A stretch of DNA of 64,000 nucleotides from Candidatus Poribacteria bacterium (lineage in GTDB: Bacteria; Poribacteria; WGA-4E; WGA-3G): assembly GCA_028821605.1 (NCBI GenBank), contig JAPPFM010000017.1, positions 1-64,000 on the forward strand, in the 5' to 3' direction. The first letter of the stretch is position 1. Each line of letters begins with the position of its first letter. The translations under genes and the position numbers were made by a program. A model generated the notes under the pieces. That model was not told the DNA's origin and searched no databases. It worked only from the letters and a program-made list of their open reading frames with translations. Shown here piece after piece: positions 45,532 through 54,600 of the stretch.

Positions 45532-46503
45532 ATGAAAGAAATTAAAATCGGATTTATTGGATGTGGTGGCAATGCCAATGGGCACATGAACCAGTTAGCT
45601 GGGATTGAAGGGGCAAATGTTGTGGCTGTCTGCGACGTTCAAGCTGAGCGAGCGCAAAGTGCAGCCGAGAGGCATAATGCAGATCCCTATACTGCACACC
45701 AACATCTACTTGAACGTGATGATTTGGATGCGGTCTATCTGAGTCTTCCAGTCTTTGTTCATGGACAACCGGAACGTGACGTTATTGCGCGCGGCTTACC
45801 GTTTCTTGTTGAGAAACCCGTTGCCATCAATATAGATATTGCCCGTGAACTTGAAGCAGCGGTAGCGAAAGCTGGATTGATAACGTGTGTCGGTTATCAA
45901 CTTCGTTATCTCGGTTCGACGCAGATAACGCAGCAAATCCTGAAGGAAAGAACAATTAACATGATCGTGGGTAAGTACTGGTGCAGTACTGGACACGGCG
46001 ACCCGAACGCGTGGCTCCGTCAGATGAACAAATCCGGTGGTCAACTTGTCGAACAAGCGACACACACAATCGACATGATGCGTTATATGGGTGGCGAGGT
46101 GGAGTCCGTCTATGCGATGCAGGCAAACAGACTTCTTAAAGAGACAGATTGCCCTGATGTCAATAGTGTCGCACTCCAATTTGCAAACGGTGCTGTTGGT
46201 TCATTGACTGCCACTTGGGCTTATGCAGGAGACTGGTCGAACGCGAATGTCTTGGATTTGCTGTATGAGGGAGAACTGTTGAATTGGAATCCATCAAGGG
46301 CCTTGGTGCAGGAAGATGGCGAATGGGTAGATAAGACAGAGCCAAGTCCAACAATCGATGAAGTTTTTGTTGAAGCAGTGCGCAGTGGTGATGCGTCTCA
46401 GATTTTGAGTCCGTATAGCGATGCTGTCAAGACGCTTGAGATATCACTTGCAGCGAATCTCTCCGCGCAAGAGAAAAGGTTAGTAGAGATCTCTTCGCTA
46501 TAG
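45532..46503 (+). CDS. Gfo/Idh/MocA family oxidoreductase
   Basis: A 323-residue NAD(P)-dependent dehydrogenase: Rossmann motif GFIGCGGNANGHMNQLAG at the start, the catalytic EKP block LVEKPVAINIDIARELE near residue 95 and QLVEQATHTIDMMRYMGG (His-x-x-Asp) in the substrate domain. GAGGTAAG precedes the ATG. It is third in the row and retains all active-site signatures, unlike the previous paralogue. Likely oxidises a sugar or cyclitol. Confidence 0.87.
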   Translation: MKEIKIGFIGCGGNANGHMNQLAGIEGANVVAVCDVQAERAQSAAERHNADPYTAHQHLLERDDLDAVYLSLPVFVHGQPERDVIARGLPFLVEKPVAINIDIARELEAAVAKAGLITCVGYQLRYLGSTQITQQILKERTINMIVGKYWCSTGHGDPNAWLRQMNKSGGQLVEQATHTIDMMRYMGGEVESVYAMQANRLLKETDCPDVNSVALQFANGAVGSLTATWAYAGDWSNANVLDLLYEGELLNWNPSRALVQEDGEWVDKTEPSPTIDEVFVEAVRSGDASQILSPYSDAVKTLEISLAANLSAQEKRLVEISSL

Positions 46504-46519
46504 GGTAATAGTTATCAGT

Positions 46520-46600
46520 TCTCGGAGGAGAGGCTGTCAGCCAGCAGCGAACGGCAATCAGAAGGAAAGACCGAAAGCCGACAACTAATGGTTTCCGATA
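46520..46600. repeat. Decayed short-repeat segment
   Basis: A stretch directly after a stop codon containing TTATCAGTT, CTGTCAGCCAGCAGC and GAAAGCCGACAACTAA. Similar words occur at 59065-59160 (CAGCAGTCAGCC, CTGAAAGCCGACTGCTGA) and 21735-21775 (GTTGTCAGTTAACAG). Probably eroded copies of one dispersed element; weak, by eye. Confidence 0.4.
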
Positions 46601-46614
46601 GCCAATAAAAAATT

Positions 46615-47601
46615 ATGGCGAAAAAATATCGGGTGGCGATTGTCGGGTGTGGTGGTATATCTAACGCTCACGGCAATGCGTGGCGAAATCTGCCAGAAAT
46701 CGAAATTGTCGGGGCATGCGATGAAAAATTTGAATCGCTCGCGCGCTTTGCTACCGAATACGATGTCCAAAATACCTATAACGATCTCCGACAGATGTTA
46801 GAGAAACAGCAGCCGGATGTCCTCGTCATTGCGACATGGCCCTCGAGTCATCTTAAAAATGTACTGGAGGCGGTCCGGTGTGGTGTCAAGGGTATCCTTG
46901 TTGAGAAACCGATTGCGGTCAACGCCATACAGTTGGAGCAGATGATTCAGGTTACGGAGCGTGCCGATATCTTATTGATGGAGGCGTTCATGTATCGGCA
47001 TCACCCGTTGACGCTCGCTGTGAAACAGAAGATTGAAGATGGCGCGATCGGGGACGTGCGCTATGCACGCTCTACTTTTTCAACAGGACTCACAGACCGT
47101 CAGAATTGGAGATTACGAGGCGACCTCGGTGGTGGTGCTGTTATGGATTTGGGGTGTTATTGCATCAACATCATTCGTTATCTTGTTGGACGGGAACCAC
47201 AGTCGGTCTGGGCAACAGGCAAATTTGAACCGATTAACAACGTCTGGGAGACGCTGATTGGAACCTTGGACTTTGGCAACGGTATTACTGGACAATTGGA
47301 CTGCAGCTTTGGTTGGACATGGCGTGAATCTTATGAGGTCGCTGGTACAGATGGAACGCTTTTCGTTCAGAGCGCGTGGGGCAATTCGGAAGGTGAGTCA
47401 CACTTTATTGTAAACGGCGAGACTTTTAGTGTTATTGATGGCGTGAATCCCTACGGTGCTGAGATTTTGAATCTCTGTGAAGCGATAGATACAGGTGCCC
47501 CTCTCCATTTACCGATAGAGGACGCGCTCGGAAATATGCGTGTCATTGATGCATTGCACGAATCTGCGCGTACAGGTCAGCACCTCAGTCTCACTGCGTG
47601 A
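46615..47601 (+). CDS. Gfo/Idh/MocA family oxidoreductase
   Basis: A 328-residue paralogue closest to the 1,5-anhydro- or xylose-dehydrogenase-like group: Rossmann motif IVGCGGISNAHGNAWRNL, catalytic block LVEKPIAVNAIQLEQM, MEAFMYRHHPLTLAVKQ (typical of the dimeric dihydrodiol/D-xylose dehydrogenase branch), and LGGGAVMDLGCYCINIIRYLVG. No convincing ribosome site precedes the ATG. It ends the four-gene row. Substrate unknown. Confidence 0.85.
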   Translation: MAKKYRVAIVGCGGISNAHGNAWRNLPEIEIVGACDEKFESLARFATEYDVQNTYNDLRQMLEKQQPDVLVIATWPSSHLKNVLEAVRCGVKGILVEKPIAVNAIQLEQMIQVTERADILLMEAFMYRHHPLTLAVKQKIEDGAIGDVRYARSTFSTGLTDRQNWRLRGDLGGGAVMDLGCYCINIIRYLVGREPQSVWATGKFEPINNVWETLIGTLDFGNGITGQLDCSFGWTWRESYEVAGTDGTLFVQSAWGNSEGESHFIVNGETFSVIDGVNPYGAEILNLCEAIDTGAPLHLPIEDALGNMRVIDALHESARTGQHLSLTA

Positions 47602-47729
47602 AGTCTTGCCTACCAATCGCTGATTGAGCAATTCGTGATGGATGTAAGGAAATAGTCATTCTTTTGGAACTGAGTGAATGCTAATAAAAACCCGATTAAC
47701 CTGTGAGGTCAATCGGTGAAGGAGCCTGA

Positions 47730-50156
47730 TTGCTAAAAATGTTTGAAAAAATGATGAAGTATCCCATTGACGTTTTTCGAGAAGGAAATTTCTCATTTGG
47801 GGTACCGTTACCCGGGCTTCTTATAGCTGTTCTACTCATCGCGCTTTTTGCTGTTACAATATGGGCGTATCGGAGTACACAAGGACGTATCCGACGCGGT
47901 TTCCGAGGTTTTCTCATCTTTCTTCGTGCGGTTGTACTCTGTTTGCTTGCCTTCTGCTTGCTCAAACCCTTCCTAACAATTTATCAGACAAACCCTGATG
48001 ATTCCTATCTATTGGTGATGGTTGACCGCTCTAAAAGCATGCAGATCACTGATTCTATTGATTCGACAACGCGATTGCGCCGAGCCAACGACCTATTGTT
48101 CGCAGAAGAGGACGGACTCCTTGAGAAACTGGATGCTAAGTTCAAAGTCAGACTTTTTGCGTTTGACACTACGGCAAAACGGATTTCCAGCGAGGCATTG
48201 ACAAGCGCAGAGGGCGAGAGTACGGATATTCCACAGGCACTAAACGAAGCACTTGATGATCTACAAGGAATTCCACTTTCTGGTGCTGTCCTGTTAACCG
48301 ATGGTGCAGACAGGAGCGGTGTTGACATCGCAAAGTTTGCAATGCAGATCCGAGAGCGAAAACTGCCGATCCATACCGTCGGCATCGGTGCCGAAGAGGG
48401 TAATCCAGACCTTGAAATTGTCAAAGTGGATGTACCTCGAACAGCGGAAGAAGATTTTCCCGTGGAGATGTGGGTATCGCTGAAACGAAAGGGATTCAAC
48501 GGAAAGAAGGTAAACGTCCAATTGACGAGCAACGGACGAATTCTCAAGACAGAGTCCGTTGATTTGGATGAAGGAACCTCTTGGATGTCACAACTTGGCG
48601 GGACAGATACAACATCTGCACCTAAGACCGGACGCGTGTCGATTAAGTTTACCCCTCGCGAAGCCGGTACCCAAAAGTTTGAAGTGCATGCGGAGTTAGG
48701 AGAAACAGAGGCGGTGCCGCAAAACAACACAAAAACATTTTTACTCAAGGTAGCACCCACCAAGCGTGTAAAAATCCTACTTGTTGATGGTAGACCGCGT
48801 TATGAACTGGGTTTCATAAAACGTGCCCTGAATAACGATCCAAACATCCAATTAACAGATCGATTTTTGAAAAGCATCTCTAATAATGGTCAGAATTACG
48901 GCGGCACTCGCACCGATGTATCACACGATTTCGGTTTTTATCCGGATGATCGGGAAACCCTCTTTGACTTCGATGCCATCATTTTAGGCAATGTGGATGC
49001 CTCCGAATTTACACCGAAGCAGTTGGAGAATACCGTTGAGTTTGTACGCACTCGAGGCGGTGGGTTGCTTATGTTAGGGGGTTCGAGTTCGTTGGGAAAC
49101 CACGAGCTTTCTGGGTCCTATATCAACACGCCGATTGCACAGTGTCTCCCCGTGGAATTGGAACTTGGATCCGCGCCAGCACCGTTAGCACCGAGACGCA
49201 TCCCTCGGTTAACCAGCCGTTCGCGGGCCACCGATAATCAAGGGTATAAATTGCAACTGACACCGGAGGGGAAGGTTGAAAATTTGATGAGATTGGCAGA
49301 TACCCCTACCGAAAACTCGGAACTTTGGAAGATCATGCCCGCGCTAAAAGGATATAGTAAGGTGAAACGCGCGAAAGCAGGAGCCTTGGTTTTGGCGGAA
49401 CATCCAACTGACCGGAATGAATTCGGGAACCGGATCCTCATCGCGACCCATAATTACAATGCAGGACGTGTCATGGTATTTACGCCGCACTCTTCGTGGC
49501 GATGGCGGCTGATACCCTCCCATGAAGAGGATAATCAACGCTTCTGGCATCAAGGGGATAGTCACGAACGGTTTTGGCGACAGGCTGCGAGGTGGTTGAC
49601 AACGGCACCAAAAGAACACCTTAAACTTGATATTGCAAAAACAACTCACGCCCTGAAAGAGCCAGTCGTGATTGAGGTCACCGCTACTGATCCAGAGTTT
49701 CAACCGACTAACAACGCAAAGATTCGAGCTATCGTCGTTGACGAAGAGGGCAAGCGTAAAGAGTTGAGACTTGAGCAGATCCTCGGTAAAGATGGACTTT
49801 ATACGGCACGTTTTATTCCGAATCGATACGGCGAGTACACCGTCATTGCAGCCGGTAGTCTCGGTGGTGAAGACCTGGGTGAGCAGCAAACCCTTTTTGA
49901 GGTAAAGACATCTTACGCCGAATTTAGCGATGCTGAACTTAACGTCGCACTTCTCAAAACTTTAGCTGAGGGGAGTGGTGGGAAGTACTACACAATGGAG
50001 GAAGCAGACCAACTCGTAAAGCAGATTCCACTCGTCGAAAGCGCGACCTCAAAAATTACGGATGTTGACATTTGGGATATACCTCTCATCTTTGGCGCGG
50101 TTATCGCCCTACTTGGGTTCGAGTGGTTCTTAAGGAAACGGGGTGGTTTGGTATAA
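47730..50156 (+). CDS. Membrane-anchored VWA-domain protein
   Basis: An 808-residue protein. Two transmembrane helices (~26-48 and 60-82) precede a VWA domain with an intact MIDAS start, Asp99-x-Ser101-x-Ser103 in VDRSKSM, and GAVLLTDGADRSG. Then comes a beta-sandwich region (~230-350), a glutamine-amidotransferase-like fold (~350-560: ILLVDGRPRYELGFIKRAL, GGGLLMLGGSSSLG) without a visible catalytic Cys, a further beta domain, and a C-terminal membrane helix before FLRKRGGLV. This architecture recurs in Planctomycetes/Poribacteria beside MoxR genes; here MoxR is 9 kb away. The start TTG 47730 has AAGGAG 5 nt upstream. Confidence 0.8.
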   Translation: MLKMFEKMMKYPIDVFREGNFSFGVPLPGLLIAVLLIALFAVTIWAYRSTQGRIRRGFRGFLIFLRAVVLCLLAFCLLKPFLTIYQTNPDDSYLLVMVDRSKSMQITDSIDSTTRLRRANDLLFAEEDGLLEKLDAKFKVRLFAFDTTAKRISSEALTSAEGESTDIPQALNEALDDLQGIPLSGAVLLTDGADRSGVDIAKFAMQIRERKLPIHTVGIGAEEGNPDLEIVKVDVPRTAEEDFPVEMWVSLKRKGFNGKKVNVQLTSNGRILKTESVDLDEGTSWMSQLGGTDTTSAPKTGRVSIKFTPREAGTQKFEVHAELGETEAVPQNNTKTFLLKVAPTKRVKILLVDGRPRYELGFIKRALNNDPNIQLTDRFLKSISNNGQNYGGTRTDVSHDFGFYPDDRETLFDFDAIILGNVDASEFTPKQLENTVEFVRTRGGGLLMLGGSSSLGNHELSGSYINTPIAQCLPVELELGSAPAPLAPRRIPRLTSRSRATDNQGYKLQLTPEGKVENLMRLADTPTENSELWKIMPALKGYSKVKRAKAGALVLAEHPTDRNEFGNRILIATHNYNAGRVMVFTPHSSWRWRLIPSHEEDNQRFWHQGDSHERFWRQAARWLTTAPKEHLKLDIAKTTHALKEPVVIEVTATDPEFQPTNNAKIRAIVVDEEGKRKELRLEQILGKDGLYTARFIPNRYGEYTVIAAGSLGGEDLGEQQTLFEVKTSYAEFSDAELNVALLKTLAEGSGGKYYTMEEADQLVKQIPLVESATSKITDVDIWDIPLIFGAVIALLGFEWFLRKRGGLV

Positions 50157-50475
50157 CTTCATTCGCAGGCGACTTTCTTGCTTCGTCATCCGTTTCTGAC
50201 TGAGATAAATCGTTGGTTGCGATATATGCCCTGCATCCGGAGTTAGACGCATGTCAGAAGACCAATGCCTTGGATAACCTGCTTCTTTGAACCGCTCCAT
50301 TGCCGATTTCTCAAAGGTTAATACTCGTCATAATACAAGCGTATAGCACAGTCTTAAGGGATTATCTAAGTCCTAAAGAAATTGTCCGCAGAGCCATTCA
50401 ATTCTCCATTCTTCCCTCTAATTTTTACCCCCAGGTCAATTTTAGAAAAACACATCCTCGAGCCCAGGCCCGGTA

Positions 50476-50497
50476 GGTGCGGTTTCCCAACCGCACC
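50476..50497. repeat. Intergenic palindrome, GGTGCGGTT family
   Basis: Perfect copy: arms GGTGCGGTT/AACCGCACC, loop TCCC, preceded by GTA as in the copy at 45401. It lies in the repeat-rich 1.5-kb gap 50157-51671. I see nothing recognisable in 50157-50475. Confidence 0.85.
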
Positions 50498-50541
50498 GGA
50501 TTTTTAGAAAGCCATCGCATCGTAACCGATTCCCCTTCAGT

Positions 50542-50710
50542 CCCGTAGGGGGTTTTTGCTTGGGTGTTTCTGCAGCATCTCTGTAGAACCTGAATCCCCA
50601 AATAAGCCAAGCCCCGTAGGGTGTTTTCGCTTGGGCATTTCTGCGTATTGCTTGGAGTCTTTGCTTGGGTGTTTCTGCGTGTTTCTGCGGATTTCTGTAG
50701 CATCTGTAGA
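50542..50710. repeat. Imperfect direct repeats
   Basis: The word TTTGCTTGGGTGTTTCTGC occurs at 50555-50573 and 50660-50678, with a variant (TTCGCTTGGGCATTTCTGC) at 50626-50644. CCCGTAGGG precedes two of them (50542 and 50612). CATCTCTGTAGA and CATCTGTAGA close the ends. These look like decayed units of ~70 nt; the frames reading through them are repetitive by-products. Confidence 0.7.
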
Positions 50711-50756
50711 GATACTGCTACAAAACACCTCGAAAACTCCCTAAATTGACAGTTAT

Positions 50757-50778
50757 GGTGCGGTTTCCCAACCGTACC
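50757..50778. repeat. Intergenic palindrome, GGTGCGGTT family
   Basis: Arms GGTGCGGTT/AACCGTACC around TCCC, with one G-T pair. It lies about 280 nt from the copy at 50476 in the same orientation. Confidence 0.8.
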
Positions 50779-50945
50779 GGATCCCAAAAAAAGCATAAAA
50801 TCCAACAACTTCAGTTTCTAAATGCAGGATCAAGACCAAACGCGCGATATTATCCACATAAATCGGAGGTACAAATCCGGCACATAAGACAGAAATGTCG
50901 AAGATTGAATGCTCCCAAGTCAGATTAAGGCTTTCTTGTTTTTAA

Positions 50946-50974
50946 TTGACAAATTATCAAATTGATCTTATTGT
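50946..50974 (+). promoter_or_regulatory. Possible promoter far upstream of the 1728-residue gene
   Basis: Perfect TTGACA (50946-50951), 17-nt spacer, TATTGT (50969-50974). If used, the transcript would have a ~690-nt leader before the ATG at 51672, or would make a separate RNA. See the structured segments at 51042, 51261 and 51535. Confidence 0.45.
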
Positions 50975-50981
50975 AACTTCT

Positions 50982-51671
50982 TAATGAGGGCAAGTGCCTA
51001 AAAATCCCATTGAAACCTCCGAAAAGGATGTGTGTTTCTCAAAAGCGATGCGCTTTCTCAATAGCGGGCGGGGGCAGGTTTGTAGTCGCGCAATTTTGCG
51101 GCTTACTTGAAGAAACACCAGCAAAAACCCCAAATGCGACGCGCCTCATTGCGCATTGCGTAAATCCTGATAATGTAGGCAACATAAAAAAGTCTGGCAT
51201 TTCAGATACCCAGTATGTATACGCTTCGACAACATGGTGCCACGAACCACACCATCGCTCTGCCTCTGAAAAACTTAACGGAAGGGTCACAAGTGTGAAT
51301 TACCGACACATAGAGGCAAACGTGTCTCGTAATGTCTCAAAGATGCCAACAGCTACGCAACTGAGCGCGCATACTCCTTTGCGTCCGCACGCGCTCGTGC
51401 CGGTAGTTTACAATGTGTTACCATTCGCTTATGTTAGGGTAAGTGTAATTTTTCCCAACATCAATTCACAGATTTGCTTTTGCGCGTGGTGTGCGCTCTT
51501 AGCATCCCGCGACATCGGTAAATGCTGTCCTCGTCCCTTGGCTTCCCACTTTGGGAAACGGAAACCCGCCAAGGGGCTATTTCTGTTGGGTGATGTCCAG
51601 CAAACTTTTTGCACAGCAAACCGCTCGTACTGTGCTGCGAATCGTTTACCAAAATAGGAGATTCTTCATAG
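50982..51671 (+). other. Gene-free leader region with several inverted repeats
   Basis: I see no convincing gene here. A 215-codon open frame (51010-51657) is Cys- and Arg-rich, lacks recognisable blocks or a signal, and looks accidental. Structured elements are AAAGCG-ATG-CGCTTT (51042-51056), TGCCTCT/AGAGGCA arms (51261-51267, 51312-51318) and CCCTTGGC/GCCAAGGG arms (51535-51542, 51568-51575) enclosing TTCCCA/TGGGAA. It may be a long regulatory leader or a non-coding RNA. Confidence 0.4.
51535..51575. repeat. Nested inverted repeat upstream of the large lipoprotein gene
   Basis: Outer arms CCCTTGGC (51535-51542) and GCCAAGGG (51568-51575) enclose an inner hairpin TTCCCA (51543-51548)/TGGGAA (51552-51557) and 10 unpaired bases. 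It lies about 97 nt before the ATG and could be part of a leader fold. Confidence 0.6.
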
Positions 51672-54600
51672 ATGAAAGTTAATCGAATTTTGATGGTCAC
51701 ACTTTTTTTCTTTTCTATCACAGTGCTAATTGGCGCGTGCCAACAGCAGGCGAACGCGGCAGAGTTTATCTTTGATGGATATCGGATTGATGCCCAGCTC
51801 CAATCATACCGCAATAGTTCTGTAAACCAGCACGGTTTCCTCGATTTAATTCAACTCAACTCCAGCGGTGAACTTGAGCTTATGTATGGTATTCAGGAAC
51901 TGTCTGTAACGGACCGGAACGGGATGAAAGTCCCCTGGGAGGAAGCGAAATCTATTCTCTCTCAAGCATTAATGCGGGATCTTCACAAGGATGATTCCCA
52001 ACCCTGGTCTTTGACCGATTGGATTTTGCCAGTAACCAAATTTATCCCTGTGCGAACTGACAGCGGACACATCTTTGAGGTCGTAGCCACTGGTGGTTTT
52101 AGTGAGGTAGGGCATCGTGCTGGTGTTGTAAATACAGTCAAGGCTCATAACTCTCGTGTGGAACTTTATAAGACAGCGATACTTCGCGCAATAGCCATGG
52201 AACAGACGCGCTATTTCTTTGAAGAGGTTCTGAAGGATGATGTCTACACCAAAGCATTAGATTTAGGTGAGAGCGCAGCAAAGTTAGGTTTGGAAGCGGC
52301 AGACTTCACTGACCAGATTGCGACCAGGTACGTTCAGCTGCGCATCCAAAGTGGAGCGACTCAGGCTATGGCACACGGAGCGTCCGCAAAAGTTGTGCAG
52401 CTTATTGGAAACAAAGTGAAAACACGGTTCGCACAAACACTCACAGGCAAGCTTGCTAAGGGCGCGCGAGTTTTCAGGGGAGCGAACAAGATTCTCGGAT
52501 CCATCGGAGTAGCCCTCGAGGTCGTGGCGAATGTCCAAGATCAAACCGAACGGGATCGTATGTTGTTCCAACTCCGCAACGATTTGGTGGTATTGCAGGG
52601 GCTAAATGATATGCTGGCGTTGATGGAAGCACATGTTGAGCTAGGAACTGACTCAGCGATAGGAACTGACCCAGCAATGATCGACGGGATAGAAGCTGCC
52701 CTTTATGAATTAGCCGATCTCAGCAGTTGGCGTTGGGAATCTGTAGGGAAAGGAGTTCTAAAATCATCCCCCGCCGTGTTATCTTATTTGGGGAAGCTAA
52801 CGCTCATAAAACTCGGAGTCGCGGGACCTTGGGGATTTGTAGCTGGACTCGCAATATACCAAACCGGTGAAGCATTTAAAGCATGGAATGAGTGGGAACA
52901 ATCGATTTTGACACTATCAGCCTGCAGGAACTTGGGTAATTATCTACATAGGAGTGGGGGTGTAGAAAATCCAAATTCCCGGATCTTGAAACTCACTCAC
53001 GGACATTTTGTTACGGATCAGGAACCGGGGTTTCCAGTGCGGGAGTTGGTCAGTTTTCGGGCGCGCCTAGCAGCGGAAGGCTCAGCATGGTTTTACAACA
53101 TCATCTGGGCGAAACGTTGGAGCAACTGGTTGAATGCAGCCAACATCGGTGATTCACTCGGAAAAGCACTCCCAGAACTCATTTTCAAAATTAGAACAGG
53201 TCAGGACCCACAAGAGCATTGGAAGACATTAGTAACTGAAAGGGGAACAGCGTTCCGTTACACGCAAGAAGTCTATACTCGTATGCCTATTTTCCTCGAC
53301 CAGTTGAAACAGGTTTACGTGCCCAGACCGACCTCTGAGCCTGAACCGCCCCCCGAATCAACCTCCCTCGCCGATATCGCGCTCATCATTGACAGTTCCG
53401 GCAGTATGAGGAATGAGGATCCGAAGAACTTGCGCAAAGACGCAGCCAGGGACTTTATCGATTTAGCCGGCCCTACAGTCCAAATCGCAATTATTGATTT
53501 GGCCAGTAGAACAGAGACAAGTACACTTGCTCCTCTCACTTTCGCTGATGAAATTGGAAAGATCCAGTTAAAAAACGCAGTTGACCGAATTAACTCTGAT
53601 GGAGGTAATGACATAGCTACAGCACTCCGACAAGGGTTTAATGAGTTGGCTGCCTCTAATTCCAGTGCTAAGAAAGCGGCAGTGCTGCTCACCGATGGGA
53701 AGGATAATTCAAATACGCATCAAGTCGTCTTAGACTATGCCGCACGCGGCTGGTCGGTTTACACGATCGGTTTAGGAGGCGGTGTTGACAGGGAAAACCT
53801 CGAAAATATTGCCGCCGCCACCCCGAAAGGTGAATATTCTTCGGTGGAACTGACCAATCTACAATCCGTCTACAACAAAATTCTTGCCAAAACGACTGGT
53901 CAATCTACACTCGCAAGCTACGCTGGCTATATCAACAACGGGCAGCAAATTACAAGGAAAGTCTTGATTGATAATACCGTAGATCAGGCGAACATTTCCT
54001 GCAACTGGCAGGGGAGTACCATTGAACTCATGCTTATCGATCCAGATGGCACACGGATAACGCCCCGGGATGCCGCCGCGAACCCGCGTATCATTTATCG
54101 ACCCACCGATACCTCTGCCAGCTATACGCTTGAGAATCCAAAACCAGGCGAGTGGCAGATGCAGGCGACTGGGACAGATATCCCGTCTGGTGGAGAATCG
54201 TTTTATCTCGACGTAAGCGCGACTTCGGATTTTTCTACCAATCTTCTCTCCTTAGACTCAAGCTACACAGTTGGCGACACAATTCTGATCGGCATCCGTG
54301 TCGAGGAAAAAACTGGGGATACATTTACCACAGTGTCAGGAGCGATGACTGCTGCCAAAATCGTTCGTCCAGACGGCAGAGTTGATACGCTTAACTTGTA
54401 TGATGACGGTAGTCACAACGATCGCGCGGCGAACGATGGTGTCTATGCCAATAACTACCGCTCCGTCGATAAACAGGGAACATACCTCATCAAAGTGACC
54501 GCCGAAAACGGATTCTCACGTGAGATTCAGGAACAAGTCGTCGTGGGCAGTATTGATAATGTCCTTATTGATGGCAGCACTTTGACTCCCGCTGCTGGTG

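Noticed and set aside
50130-50300. A 56-codon minus-strand frame (MERFKEAGYPRHWSSDMR...) at the end of the VWA gene
   Set aside because: It overlaps the VWA coding region, has no clear ribosome site and matches no family; a decayed fragment is possible but cannot be supported.
50555-50678. Repeats considered as a CRISPR array
   Set aside because: Spacing is irregular, units are imperfect, and there are no equal spacers or cas genes.
50425-50808. A 127-codon minus-strand frame with repeated RNTQAKTP words
   Set aside because: The repetition mirrors the DNA direct repeats at 50542-50710; there is no family match, so it is a by-product.
51010-51657. A 215-codon open frame upstream of the large lipoprotein gene
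   Set aside because: Composition is rich in Cys, Arg and Ser with no recognisable block or signal, and the stretch contains inverted repeats; treated as leader sequence instead.
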